Positions 13,418 to 23,945 of a stretch of DNA of 64,000 bases are shown piece by piece. Positions within the stretch are counted from its first letter, which is position 1. Every line of letters begins with the position of its first letter. Made by a program: the position numbers and the translations under genes. Under the pieces are notes generated by a model. That model worked only from the letters and a program-made list of their open reading frames with translations, had not been told where the DNA came from and ran no database searches. This DNA is from Thamnaconus septentrionalis. Lineage: Eukaryota > Chordata > Actinopteri > Tetraodontiformes > Monacanthidae. Location of the stretch: NCBI GenBank assembly GCA_009823395.1, contig CM020502.1:21856444-21920443 (forward strand), written 5' to 3'.

Positions 13418-16400
13418 TCACCGTCCGCGCGTGGCCTTTGTCCTGACGTTGGCCAAGCTGTGCAGCAGCCTCTTGGTGAACAGCGGGTGGCTTTTACCAC
13501 AGTAGGTGTGCGTCGTCTTCAGCAGCTCCTCCTCCAGGGGATCCAGCAGCGCCGCCAGCGGGTCAGCACCGAAAGGGTACTGCGACAACAAAATATCGAA
13601 TACCGGGTTAAAATTCCGACAAGTTCGACATCTAACGATCAAAACTCTAGATTTACGACAAATTTATTGGTTAAGTTGCATTTAGGCTTTGGTGTTACCA
13701 GGCTTAGAACACCAGCCATTAACTTAATTTGAGAGCGAAGCATCGCTAGCTCGCTCAGTATACTATAAAGTCCATGTCTTAGTCGGAGTCCAGGATTTTT
13801 TTTTCCAACATTCTTTTCTTTTTTTCAGTTTGGGACAATAGTCGTAAGATCAACATCGTTCTCTCTTCTCGTACGTTCCCTTCTAATTTTTGAGTTGTGT
13901 CTACCATTTGTTGCAATGATTCTGTTTCTTCGTTTTGTTCAGATCATATTTGACTATTTGAGATTTCTGGCTTGGAGGACTAGATTCTATATCGGCTGTG
14001 GGACGGAATCCTTATGAGTGTGTTGCAATGTGCAGTACAAGCAAAATTGTTCACTAACTAAAGAATCTCTTAGGATTTTCAGAATCCTTAAACGTGCACT
14101 CCAGTTGAGTTGGATATCACAGGCAGAACATTAGTTTTCCAAAAATAAATGGGATGAATTGGATCTCCTGTCCCCTCCAGACAGGTGTAATTGGATGCTG
14201 AAGAGGCCGCAGGAAGTTTGAGGGAAGCACAGCTCAAATCCCAAAACTCCTGCCAAATTCCCCCCCGAGGCCTCCACTCAGCTCCCTGCTGCTCCGAAAA
14301 AAAAATAAAGAAAAATCGATGAGATCCCCTCGGTGAAAGTGGTACTTTTTGGGAAAGATATCGTTCCCGAGACGGATCAAGGACTGAAATCCGCCGAGGC
14401 ACGGCGCTCCAAATCTAATCTGACCGGTCAGCAAAGCCAAAAACCCACAAAGGAATCCAGGCGGAAGGAGTCGGTGCTATGATACGGGCTCACTGTCCGG
14501 CGATAAGCGGGAGGATTATGGGAGAGATTTCGCGTCTCCTCAATAATGAAGGAGTCTTTACAACGCTCCGAGGAAATCAGAGGGGAATTACCGCCTTTTT
14601 AACGCCGGCTCATTTGCTTGCAGTTGGCTCGGCGGCGCCGGGTCACAAAGGGAACGGCGGCTTTATGAGCGGCATCGCACACCGTGGTCATAAAGTTGCA
14701 TTTACAGTGGCTGCATTGATTTCTGAGCCGCTGCCCACGATGCGCACGCTCGGACACTAAACTTGCCATCGGCTGTAAAAATTTAAATGCCGCTTCCTGT
14801 GGCTCCGGTTGGGAGGGGCGGGCAAGGAGGAGCACCGCCGTCGCCTTTTTTTGCAGCTCTTTGTTTTCACACGGTGTGGAAAGAGTCACGTTTTAATGAC
14901 ACTGAACTACAGAACTGCTTTTTTTTTTTTCCTTTTGTTTGTCTGGACGCTGCGACTTCACACACCAGCAGGGTGGACACACTTGAGACGGTCAGGTCGA
15001 CCTGACACAGGCACACTGTTTTTTGAGAGGTAGCACGGCTTCCGAAACTGCAACGTTGCATTGGTAGATTTTACTTTTAATAGTTAGAACAATTATACAA
15101 TTTAACAATTTTTTTTGCTGTTTTTACGAATCTGTGAAATGGCGTTCTTTTTGGATTACTTAGTTATATTTATGTCTAAATCTTAAAATAAGCATTGTTG
15201 CTTCTACATCACTATTTCTCTCAATAGTCAAATCCAAAATCAGCATACAAACGGTCAGAGATCATTTGATTTCTTCAAACCTAAAAACCAAAATATTAAT
15301 CAAACCTTCAATTCGTCGGTGATAACATAAGAGATCACATCTTTTAAAACTAAGCTTAAAAAAACATCAGCGAAATTCACTATTAATACTCCCCTAGATT
15401 TAATGACAAATGACAAAGCTGTGTAAAAATATCCTAGCATGCTAGCATAGTCGGCGTGCTCTATTAAACGCTCTTAGAACTACCAGCACTCATTTGCCAG
15501 TGGAAACGCTGTTGCCTGAACACCAAAGAAGCGTGTCTCCTGTCTGTGCCTTTTAGTCACAACTCAGTTTTTATTAATTTACTCCATGGTTCAAGCTGCC
15601 TCATCAAAAGAGCTGTTGAATTGCCCTTCTGTATGCCTGTGTGTTACGTGTACGTGTCTTGTAAGAGCGATTGTGAGCTGAGTTGTCAGAGAGTGTGCTG
15701 CGTGTGTGAGTGGGTGTGTCCATGTGTCTGTGTGGAGTGTACTGTGTGTGCTGTGTCTGATTGCAGGATCAATATCACCTGGAGAGAGCTTGGAGTATAA
15801 AAGGAGGGGGAGGCTCTGCGACTCACTCTCTGTCTCCAACTCGGCCCAGCCACAGCCACAGCCACAGCCTGACCACAGCCTGACCACAGCTTGACCACAG
15901 CCTGACCACCCAACAGTGGTTTTCCCTGGTGTTCTCTGTTTTGTGTTTAGCATTTAGCTTTGTTTTGTGAATGCCAAGTGGTGAGTTGTTTAGTTGACTT
16001 TTGGACTTTTGTTTGTTATTAGTAGCCGTCCTTTGTGAGTAAAGGGGATTGTCTTGCTTCCATCAACTTATTTAAATCGTTCTTGGTTTTTGCCAGAATC
16101 ACCTTGTGTTGTTTTAGCCTTATTAAAAATATACTTTATTTTCATATACGTACCACGCTCTTTTTTTTTTCCACTACCCGTTTTTAATTCACTATGTTAG
16201 TCCTGGTTACCCCTAGTTAGTCCAGGACATAACGCATTTGTTTTGTGCAACGGCCTGCTGGTTTTGCTGCTGGATGTGCAGGAGCTTCGAGCTCCCGCTG
16301 CACACAAATGAGGCAGAAACTGATCAAATGTTGTGCCCAGTGAGATTAAACACACAGTGAGATCAATCTATACTCCTCCGTCCCCCCTGCCAGACCAGAG

Positions 16401-19400
16401 TTAATCACACGTCTTCCCAAGTGTCAATACAGACATTGGCTTTTGGGAGGGCTTGTTTATTTGTGTGTGTGTGTGTTTGTGTTTTCGTGTTCGCTCTGGG
16501 GATTCGTGCTCCTTAGTAGCGCCATATAAAGCACAAGGAACATGCAAGATCTGAATTGATCCCTTCCTAAAGAGTTACTTTCTTTGTGTGACTGCAGGCC
16601 AAGGATCAGGTGCAACTCTGCACCGCGTTCAATTCCTTGTTAAGAGCCGGACAACAGGACTTTAACTGCCGTCGGCTTCATTAAATAAACGCCACTTGCG
16701 TCGTCAATATCATTTACGGTGCTGGTAAACAAACCATAAACGTCTCCACGGGGGAGTTCGGGTGGATTGGGGGGGGTTTTGGCTTCGGCCAGAGGCTACA
16801 AAAAAATAAATAGTGAAGGTTTTGTTTCACGGCGCGGCCGCTTGTCGTGTTTTAGTGTCAGCTCCTGTCTGAAATCCCATCATCTGCTCTGTGATGGAGG
16901 TCAGAGGAGTCACCGGGGCTCCTTTCATCGTACGCATCACCGCCAACACTTTGGGTGTTCAGTCCTTGTGGAGCTTTCATGTCTTTTTTGTACTTTTATA
17001 CAGAGTTTTCTTTGACTTTTTTCAAAGGAAATCATTTGGAAAAAATGCAGAAAACCCATCATGTGTGTTACTGTGATTACAGTGGATTCTGCAACTCACA
17101 CACACGCATGCAAGGGAATCTATACGCACCACACGTATGGCCTCGTAAACAGCCCTGAAGGCGGGCTGTTTGCCGTCGTGGTAGACCCCCCGGTTCCCGT
17201 GCAGGATGTACACGCCGTCCTCTTCGGCCGACGCGCAGTTGCTGCCGTAGATGCAGTGGTCTGGCCGATAGTTCCACTGGCACGGGAACTCCAGCAAGCA
17301 CTCTAGAAACGGTGATTACAAGCAAGGACAGAGACGTGAAATGCTGCTCCTGAAAGATATTAAAATGTTTCTCTAGAGTTTTTTGAGGGGGTTCCTCTGT
17401 TCCAACTTGCCAGGATTGTGGTGAAAAATGATATTGAGCAGGTCCTGGTCTCCCCACGTTATGTTGAGCTTGTATTTCTGCAGCAGAGGCATGAGCAGTT
17501 CCTCCCAGTGCAGCCCCACGGAGGTCATGTCATTCTGTAGGAACAAACACACACACCGGTCAAAAGATGCCTTTCCTGTATCAGGTTACAGATGAATACT
17601 CTGGTTGAGCCCTCAAAACAACTGCAGGGAAAGGGCGACATCGTGTGGCAAAAGTCAGAAGTACAATTTTTATTATTATTATTATTTATTTTTATTTTTT
17701 TAAAGAACCTTGAAGAAGATGCTCCTCAGCCGCGTCATGTTCATCAGCATGACTCCCGAGTTGACGCCCGTCCTGCCGTAGAAGGGGTGGCGGGCGAAGC
17801 GGTTGTACCAGGCGATGCGGGGCTCCTCGTGCTCCGGAGCCATTGCAGCCAGCTGCGTGGAATTAAAATCAGAGAGGAAGGACCAGAGGCGGTCGACGGG
17901 CTGCAGGAAGAGGATGTCAGAATCCACGTACAGGATGGAGTCCACGTGTTTTAAAATCAGCTGCAAGGGAGAAGATGGAGAACGTTGATCATGTTGATCT
18001 GACTCTGGTGGCTAATTTAGCATGCGTTGTGCTGCATGTATAATGTTTTCAGTTGAAGGTTCCACAAATACATTTTTTACTTGTTTATAAGTTTATTTAG
18101 ACGGGATAGTGCATATCGATAAACACTGAGTAAATAAGTAGTCACTGTAAATATGCTGGACTTCGCACTGCTGCAAGATTTCATCCGTAGTCCCCAACAA
18201 TACAACAATTAACATAAAAAGAACAATTGACATATAAGATATAACAATATAATACATTAATTGACATAAAAACAATTGAAATAAGAAGTCCATAAACATT
18301 CACGCTTATATAATTATGCTTAAACTATTGCAGATGTGCCAGCCTTAAACATACAACTGCACACACAAGATTGACCCAGATTAAACATGGTGCTCACTAG
18401 TTTGTTTGTCCAATATCCAGTCTGAAAGTTGTCCTTTAAGAGATCTCAAAGTCAGACACTGTCTAATATTAATGGGTAGCTTTTTCCATTCTACAAATCC
18501 TTGGATGGACAGCACGTTTTGAGAACATGTGCGTCTGAACTGTACCTCACAGTCCCCTCTTGTGGTAGCTCTAGTCCCTATTTCTGTATTTGCAAAACAT
18601 TGTGTCTCGCAGTGCAGACACGACGCACAGCTCACCGGTAAGAAGAGCCTCTGAGAAGCACAGGGCTTAAAAAGTTTCTTCCACTCAGCTGCGTTCTCGC
18701 TGGGGAAGCTGATGGGGTAGACCGTGTAGTTGAACTTGGAGCGAATAAAACCAGGCCACGACTCCAGCTGAAATGAATAACGCATGAGAATATGTTGCAT
18801 TAAATTATCAGCGGGGGATTGCCGAGGAATATCCTGACTGTCACGCAATCTGAGCACCGGCAGCGGTTGGCACAACTCACAGCTTCCATGAAACTGGCGT
18901 GCAGCTGGTCTTCGGCGAAGATGTGCACATGCAGCCGCTTGACGCTGAACAGCACGGCCGACTTGGCCATGGTGAGGGTCTCCTCAAGCCTGTCGCCGCA
19001 GGCCACCACGGCCAAGTGCATGGGTGGCTCGGGTGTGCTGGGAACGTGGTCCGCCTTGATCTGACCCTGCTGCCGCATGATGTACCTGTTAGACAGCAGA
19101 GGAAGGGGGATGAATGGACACATGGATGCTCGGAGTCTTTACAAATATAATTCCAATAGCCGTAGAAATTAGCATTGATATCCTAAACACAATTTATTAA
19201 AGTCATCACATTTCAATTAAAATAAGATAAAATAAAATAAAAAGTAAAAAGTAGTTTCAGACTTTAAATATTTATGTATTTTATTGATATACTCATTTAT
19301 TTTCTCTCAATTATAGTTCGTTTCATCAGGTTTAAATCAGAGCTGGGGGATCTTTACTTAACTTGACAAACTTGAAATCAAGACTGAACAACAGGAACGA

Positions 19401-19878
19401 ACTTTTTATTTATTTAGATTATCAGTCTTAATCCCGCTATTACACATGCCCAAATCTCGCGTTACAACAGTAATGTTACGGAGACGGACGTTAACGTTGC
19501 CTCTACTGGAGTGTAACAACACTTTCTGTCCGTCGACGTCACATTCCTTCACATCACAGCGGTGCCGCAACACTCGAAGCTTCATGTGTTAACACACTAA
19601 TGGAAAACGAATGGCTTTTTTTTTTTAAATAGCCTATTTCAGGCAATTACGTCAAATACACGAAAATGTACCTACCTATTGTACCAATGTGGGACCTGGG
19701 GCCGAGTTTTGTCTACGACCCCTCGCCTGCCTCCAGGGACCCTCGGCGTAAGGGAAGCCGTCTTTGGTCCGTTTCCTCCGACCGGTACTTCCGAGAGAAG
19801 CAGTTTACTGTAGACGTAGAACCCTGAAAATACGGCGAACACCGTGCACAGAAGCAGTGCACGAATGTAACGCCGCAT
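13418..19878 (-). CDS. gxylt1: Glucoside xylosyltransferase 1 (7 coding exons)
   Basis: Type II Golgi/ER glycosyltransferase that adds xylose to O-linked glucose on Notch EGF repeats (family knowledge). Coding exons on the minus strand are 19676-19878, 18881-19085, 18636-18767, 17709-17960, 17411-17534, 17133-17302 and 13418-13579. All phases join, giving 415 residues against about 440 in the human protein. Residues 1-30 hold the start [10 protein letters not shown] and a hydrophobic signal-anchor. The catalytic domain begins near [15 protein letters not shown] (about residue 85). The DXD metal-binding motif is D193-S194-D195 in YVDSDILFL. Later landmarks are [31 protein letters not shown] and the C-terminal HTYCGK in the last exon, 3.5 kb from the others. 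MRRY at the start and HTYCGK fit GXYLT1 better than GXYLT2, as does linkage to yaf2. Intron 5 uses a GC donor. The a/b ohnolog cannot be assigned here. Confidence 0.95.
15640..16235 (+). mobile_element. Candidate solo LTR or orphan TATA promoter unit in gxylt1 intron 6
   Basis: A consensus TATA box (GTATAAAAGG, about 15796) lies about 30 bases before a pyrimidine-rich initiator-like run. It is followed by 11-bp repeats (15866-15909), T-rich leader-like DNA, a TTATTAAAAATA polyadenylation-like signal near 16120 and an inverted GTCCTGG...CCAGGAC end. This resembles a Ty3/Gypsy-type LTR (U3-R-U5) lying antisense to gxylt1. No internal gag/pol is present. TG...CA ends and target-site duplication were not resolved, so the class is inference. 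Confidence 0.35.
15866..15909. repeat. 11-bp minisatellite (CCTGACCACAG)n
   Basis: About four tandem copies of CCTGACCACAG, one with a C-to-T change, directly follow three copies of a CCACAG hexamer. They lie just downstream of the TATA box of the LTR-like unit. Confidence 0.8.
17303..17410 (-). other. gxylt1: GC-AG intron (gxylt1 intron 5)
   Basis: On the minus strand exon 5 ends AATCCTG and the intron begins GCAAGT and ends TTTCTAG. Only the GC donor keeps the frame, giving ...[12 protein letters not shown]. The nearby GT (GTTGG) would shift the frame out of the conserved [10 protein letters not shown] block. GCAAGT is the usual donor consensus for GC-AG introns. Confidence 0.85.
18381..18570 (-). 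pseudogene. LINE reverse-transcriptase C-terminal remnant in gxylt1 intron 3
   Basis: The minus strand reads ...[18 protein letters not shown] then [15 protein letters not shown]. This is the pattern that closes many vertebrate LINE ORF2 proteins (WN-x-LP-x-x-IR, then a Ser/Leu-rich stretch, then F/L-K-x-x-L). No catalytic reverse-transcriptase motif lies upstream, so only a 3' fragment remains. AT-rich sequence at 18060-18380 may be its old 3' tail. The LINE clade cannot be named by eye. Confidence 0.5.
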
Positions 19879-20050
19879 TCTGCAAAGTTTGTAATCTCGA
19901 CACGGAGCCCAAGTCACGACATCGTGAGAGATTTTTTCAATAACAGTGAAAGCGCCCGCTGTGGAGACGCACTTCCGGTTGTGACATAGGAAAATAAAAT
20001 AAATCGTCCGATACAGTTCCGCCCTCTGGTGGCCACTCAACGAAGCAACG
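19879..20050 (-). promoter_or_regulatory. gxylt1: gxylt1 5'UTR and proximal promoter
   Basis: This is the stretch directly upstream of the gxylt1 ATG. An ACTTCCGGT block at 19971-19979 is, on the gene's strand, an ACCGGAAGT ETS/GABP-type site about 95 bases before the ATG. It is typical of TATA-less housekeeping promoters, and no TATA box is seen. The transcription start was not located; the promoter role is inferred from position and motif. Confidence 0.5.
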
Positions 20051-23000
20051 CTGTTCCGTTTTATTGCATTGTATTGTTTTTGCCACTATTACTCGGTCAA
20101 CATTCTTCTACAATAATATGACAAAGTACTGGTTTACCCAAGTTAGCTCAATTCACAGAATAACTCTATATGCATCCCATGTTTCTATGGATAGTGCTGT
20201 AGTGTTATTGTGGTGCATTTCTTTCGTCTTCTTTTTTTTTTTTTTTATCTCAATACAAGTTAACAAAAGTGTTACAAATAAAATAATACATTTATGGTGA
20301 ATGAGGCCTCCTTGCTCAATGCAGCTGTGCTTAAAAAATACATACATTTAAAACGTTTTGGGGAAAGAAATGTGCAAAGACACATACCAGACCTCAAGAA
20401 GTGGCGACTCTCTACTTCATGAGCAACATATTTTATTACGAGTGAATTAAATAACTTTCATCTTCTGGTCGGCATAATAAAGGAAATGGGCTTGTCTGTT
20501 TACATTAAAGTCACGTGAAGTCCACTTAAAAAAAACAACAACAACCCGTTTCAGTCATTGACATTTGCCACGAAGATAACGATGCATCTTTTAACCAAAT
20601 TTTATGGACGCACTCATGCTTTTATTTTGAAGACACGGTCGAACTTCCTGATCTTTCGCCCTCCCCATTGCCGCCTTCACTGAACGCACACCAGAAGAAG
20701 CAGGAGGTCGGGACCCTGAATTGGGGGAAGGGTGGGAGCGATCAGCAGTGTTTACTCCCCCACCACCACCACCACCCACCCCTTGCTCGCTCTCCCTTCT
20801 GCGGCAACTTTTCAATTGGTTTCACCTCTGAAAAGGCCCATTCATGGTCTTTAAATGACCATCCGTCTTTATTGAGAGAAACGAGACAAGGGACGCATGC
20901 GTCAAGTGCATTATCATCCAGTGTGGGAAAATGAAGTTACTAAAGGAAAGACCTGCCATTTGCATACTAGATGTCATGAATATGTCGAAGGGGACAGTTG
21001 TGGATTTCTCTAATCTGCAGAACCAGACAAGTCCATTTCTATATGCTCCTTTATCCAGACTGCTAGAACACACTTCAGGTCTATGCTCACCTCTGACATT
21101 ACAAAGGGCATAAATACCTCTTCCAGGTTGTTGACAACACCACCAGCTATGTGTTGTTGTTTTTTCTGTGGGAGGCTGAAAACAAAGGGCTAAAACTGCT
21201 TTTCTTTTCGGGAGATCTATAGTTTATTTGGATAATTAATTGTGTGCGGCTGCTCCACAGGGGTCCATCCGGGATGGAAAAGATAAAGATCTGAAAACGG
21301 TCAAACACGGGACCTTCATAAGAAAACCAAGTCTGCACATTTAGTGGAAACAGCTCAACGAAGAAAACTGAGACCGCACGAGGGTGTGCGACACAAGGTG
21401 GCAAAACATAATAGAAGTGCGCAAATAAAGAGACACTGTGTCAGTTTCAATTTCATCTTCTTTTTTGGACTTGTAATAAACAAGTTCACACCTCGCAACG
21501 GGGGAGGGGTAAAAAACTCGAGCATGGCAAAGCAAACAAAAAAAAAAAAGAAAAAAAAAAGAAAAAATGACACCAACACATGTTTACGTGTCTTTCTATT
21601 TTTGCCACACAAACATCTGTCCCTCCAGTGTCCCCCACTGCAATACCACCCGTCCCCACCCCCACCCCACCCCCCAGGGGCCCCAGGGCCACACGTCTAG
21701 TCCCAGCTAGTGCGGCGGCCCCTCCCCCAGCGGGAATATGTCTCTGACACATTGAACAAAGCTAACAAACTAATGAGACATCGCCTCTCCCACAATTACA
21801 CAAAGATCATATTATTATCATGCCATGGGAGGGGGAAAAAAGTTATCTGGATCTGTGCTAGAATACAAAACTTCAAAGTAAAACTCCCCACGGTCACACT
21901 GGTTTGATGGAGAATACAGTCACATCAAAACATCGTTGCACAATAATGTTTTTTTTTGTTTGTTTTCGTGTGTGTGTTTTTTTTTTTTAAGAAATATCCA
22001 TTTCCTCTGCGTAGTTCTCTACATGTGTTCTAAGTTACTGAGTCGTTTGGTTAAACTTTACTAGTTCTGAATGGAAGTTAAGTACTTCTTCGTCGACGGC
22101 CATCGCTTTGCTACATCAAACCGGAGGAATTTCAACAGTCTGAAGTCCATCGCAATCAAGTGCCGACGCGCACGTGCGGCTTCTGACGTGGCGTCGAGGG
22201 CGCTGGCTGGCTGTCCACGGCGGCACAGCGAGTGTGCAATCCGCTTTTGTCTTTTTGCGACTCCGAAAACAAACTCCTGCAGACCTGGATTTGAAATTAG
22301 CTCTTGGGCATCCCAAAAAAAACAAAAAAACACACAACGTTGATGTTTGTAATGACTGTAAACGCATGGTACGTCGCTGCTGGTGGACCGACATAAAGGT
22401 TATTGGTGATCGGGTAACAAAGGGTCATTGTTTATGTGATGTATTTGGAATTCATGCCAAGCACTTCTGATAGCGGGATAAATAAATAAAAGGTGCATTA
22501 AGTGATTTTTTTTGTTAGTAAAAGAAGCATGTTTGGGAGCAGGAAGTTTATTAGCTGCTTGCTATGAAAGAAATTCAAGGGCACCATATTAGAACTATTT
22601 TCTGACATCTTCTTTTCATTGTGGATTCCAGTGTAGCAGCACTGCACATTTATTCATCACCTGCAATCTTCATATTAAGCCCTCTGTTCACAGCCTGCCA
22701 CAAAAATGCTCCATTTGCACTACTTTAACTCTAGCAGAGACTTGCAAGGTGGAACAAGCAAAAATCAGTATGTTTCTTCATTTCTGAGGGGTTTCACTGA
22801 CAGGACAGAGGCCAACGTTGGGTAGAAAATGTCAAGGGAACAGTCTTGTGTAAATGCAATTTTTGTATAATATGGGACCTCCAATGAAACTCTGTTGTCA
22901 CTAATTTTTGCCCGATATTTACTGTCTGTCTACTCCAAAAACAAATAAATCACTTAATGCATATTTGCTGCTGCTTTGACACACTGCAGAGCGAAACGCT

Positions 23001-23945
23001 TGCAGACGCACTTCAACCTGATTTATATCTTCGACTTGGCTGACTGTGTACGAACAAACTCAAAGAAAATAAAAGAAGTAAAGTTCTATTATTGGCATAA
23101 AAACTTAAATCAATCCTTTTCCCTCAAGAATCAAACGATGCCTCTGACGAGAAAGAGAGAGATAGAGAGAGGGAAAGACAGATATTTCATTCAGAACCCG
23201 TCCATCATTGCCGAACGTTAACAGCAGACGTCACCTGAACCCCACAGTCTGGCCCTGACGATGTGGGGAAATGCACGGTATGGCTGCTGCGCTGCGCCAA
23301 AAATAGTCCCTCGGCAGCAGAGGCAGTCCAGAGGAGGAGGAGGAAGAGGAGGAGGAGGAGAAGAAGAAAGCTCGGAATATCAGGAACAGGAACAGTTTTT
23401 TCCTTTTTCCGTAGCAGTGAGGTCAAAAGGGTTTTAGTGTGAGGATACTGAGAGTGCTGCGGAGGTGCGAAAGAGGCGGCGCTATTGTCTCTGATGTAGG
23501 ATGGGGCCTGCATGTTGTGTTTTTTTTCTTTTAACAGAACAGGAAAGAAAAACGTCAAGAGGCGCAACTCGAGGGGAGTCGAGCTCGTCCCGTCCGCCGG
23601 CTGAGGTCCAGTTCAGTCCAGTTTCGTGGTCAAGAGCGGAAGCCGTCTCGGCGACATGTCCTCGCAGGAGCGAAGCGTCAGGCGCCGCTCTTTTTTTCCG
23701 TTTGCGCCAAACTCGGGTGGGGAAAAAAACGGAGAGGGAGGGAAAGTGTGTTTCGTATTGCTTTCTGAACGCAGGACTCCAGTGCTGGAAGTAAAAAAAA
23801 AAAAAAATCAAATAAAGGGAAAAACTGTTTTCGTCAGTTTTGCCACGGGTGGTGCGGGGTGGAGGAGGGAGGGGGGAGGGATTGAGGATGAGAAGAGGGT
23901 AGGTGGGGGAGGGGCTTGGGGTAGGTCTGGCGCAGAGGGGCCGCC
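19980..23945. other. gxylt1-yaf2 spacer including the yaf2 3'UTR
   Basis: No exon was recognised. The yaf2 3'UTR should run leftward from 23945. TTTATT (AATAAA on the minus strand) at 22649-22654 and 22547-22552 are possible poly(A) signals, with others further left. The region has poly-T/poly-A runs (20228-20246, 21538-21566) and a C-rich stretch at 21650-21680, and is otherwise unremarkable. Confidence 0.5.

Larger units (their letters stand above)
13580..17132 (-). other. gxylt1: gxylt1 intron 6
   Basis: A 3.55 kb intron separates the last coding exon from the rest. The donor after ATACGT is GTGGTG (weak, but the only one that keeps frame) and the acceptor is TTGTCGCAG. It contains the LTR-like unit. 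It also has a GC-rich, unique-looking block at about 14460-14790 with no intact coding potential, possibly regulatory. The rest is AT-rich and unremarkable. Confidence 0.7.
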
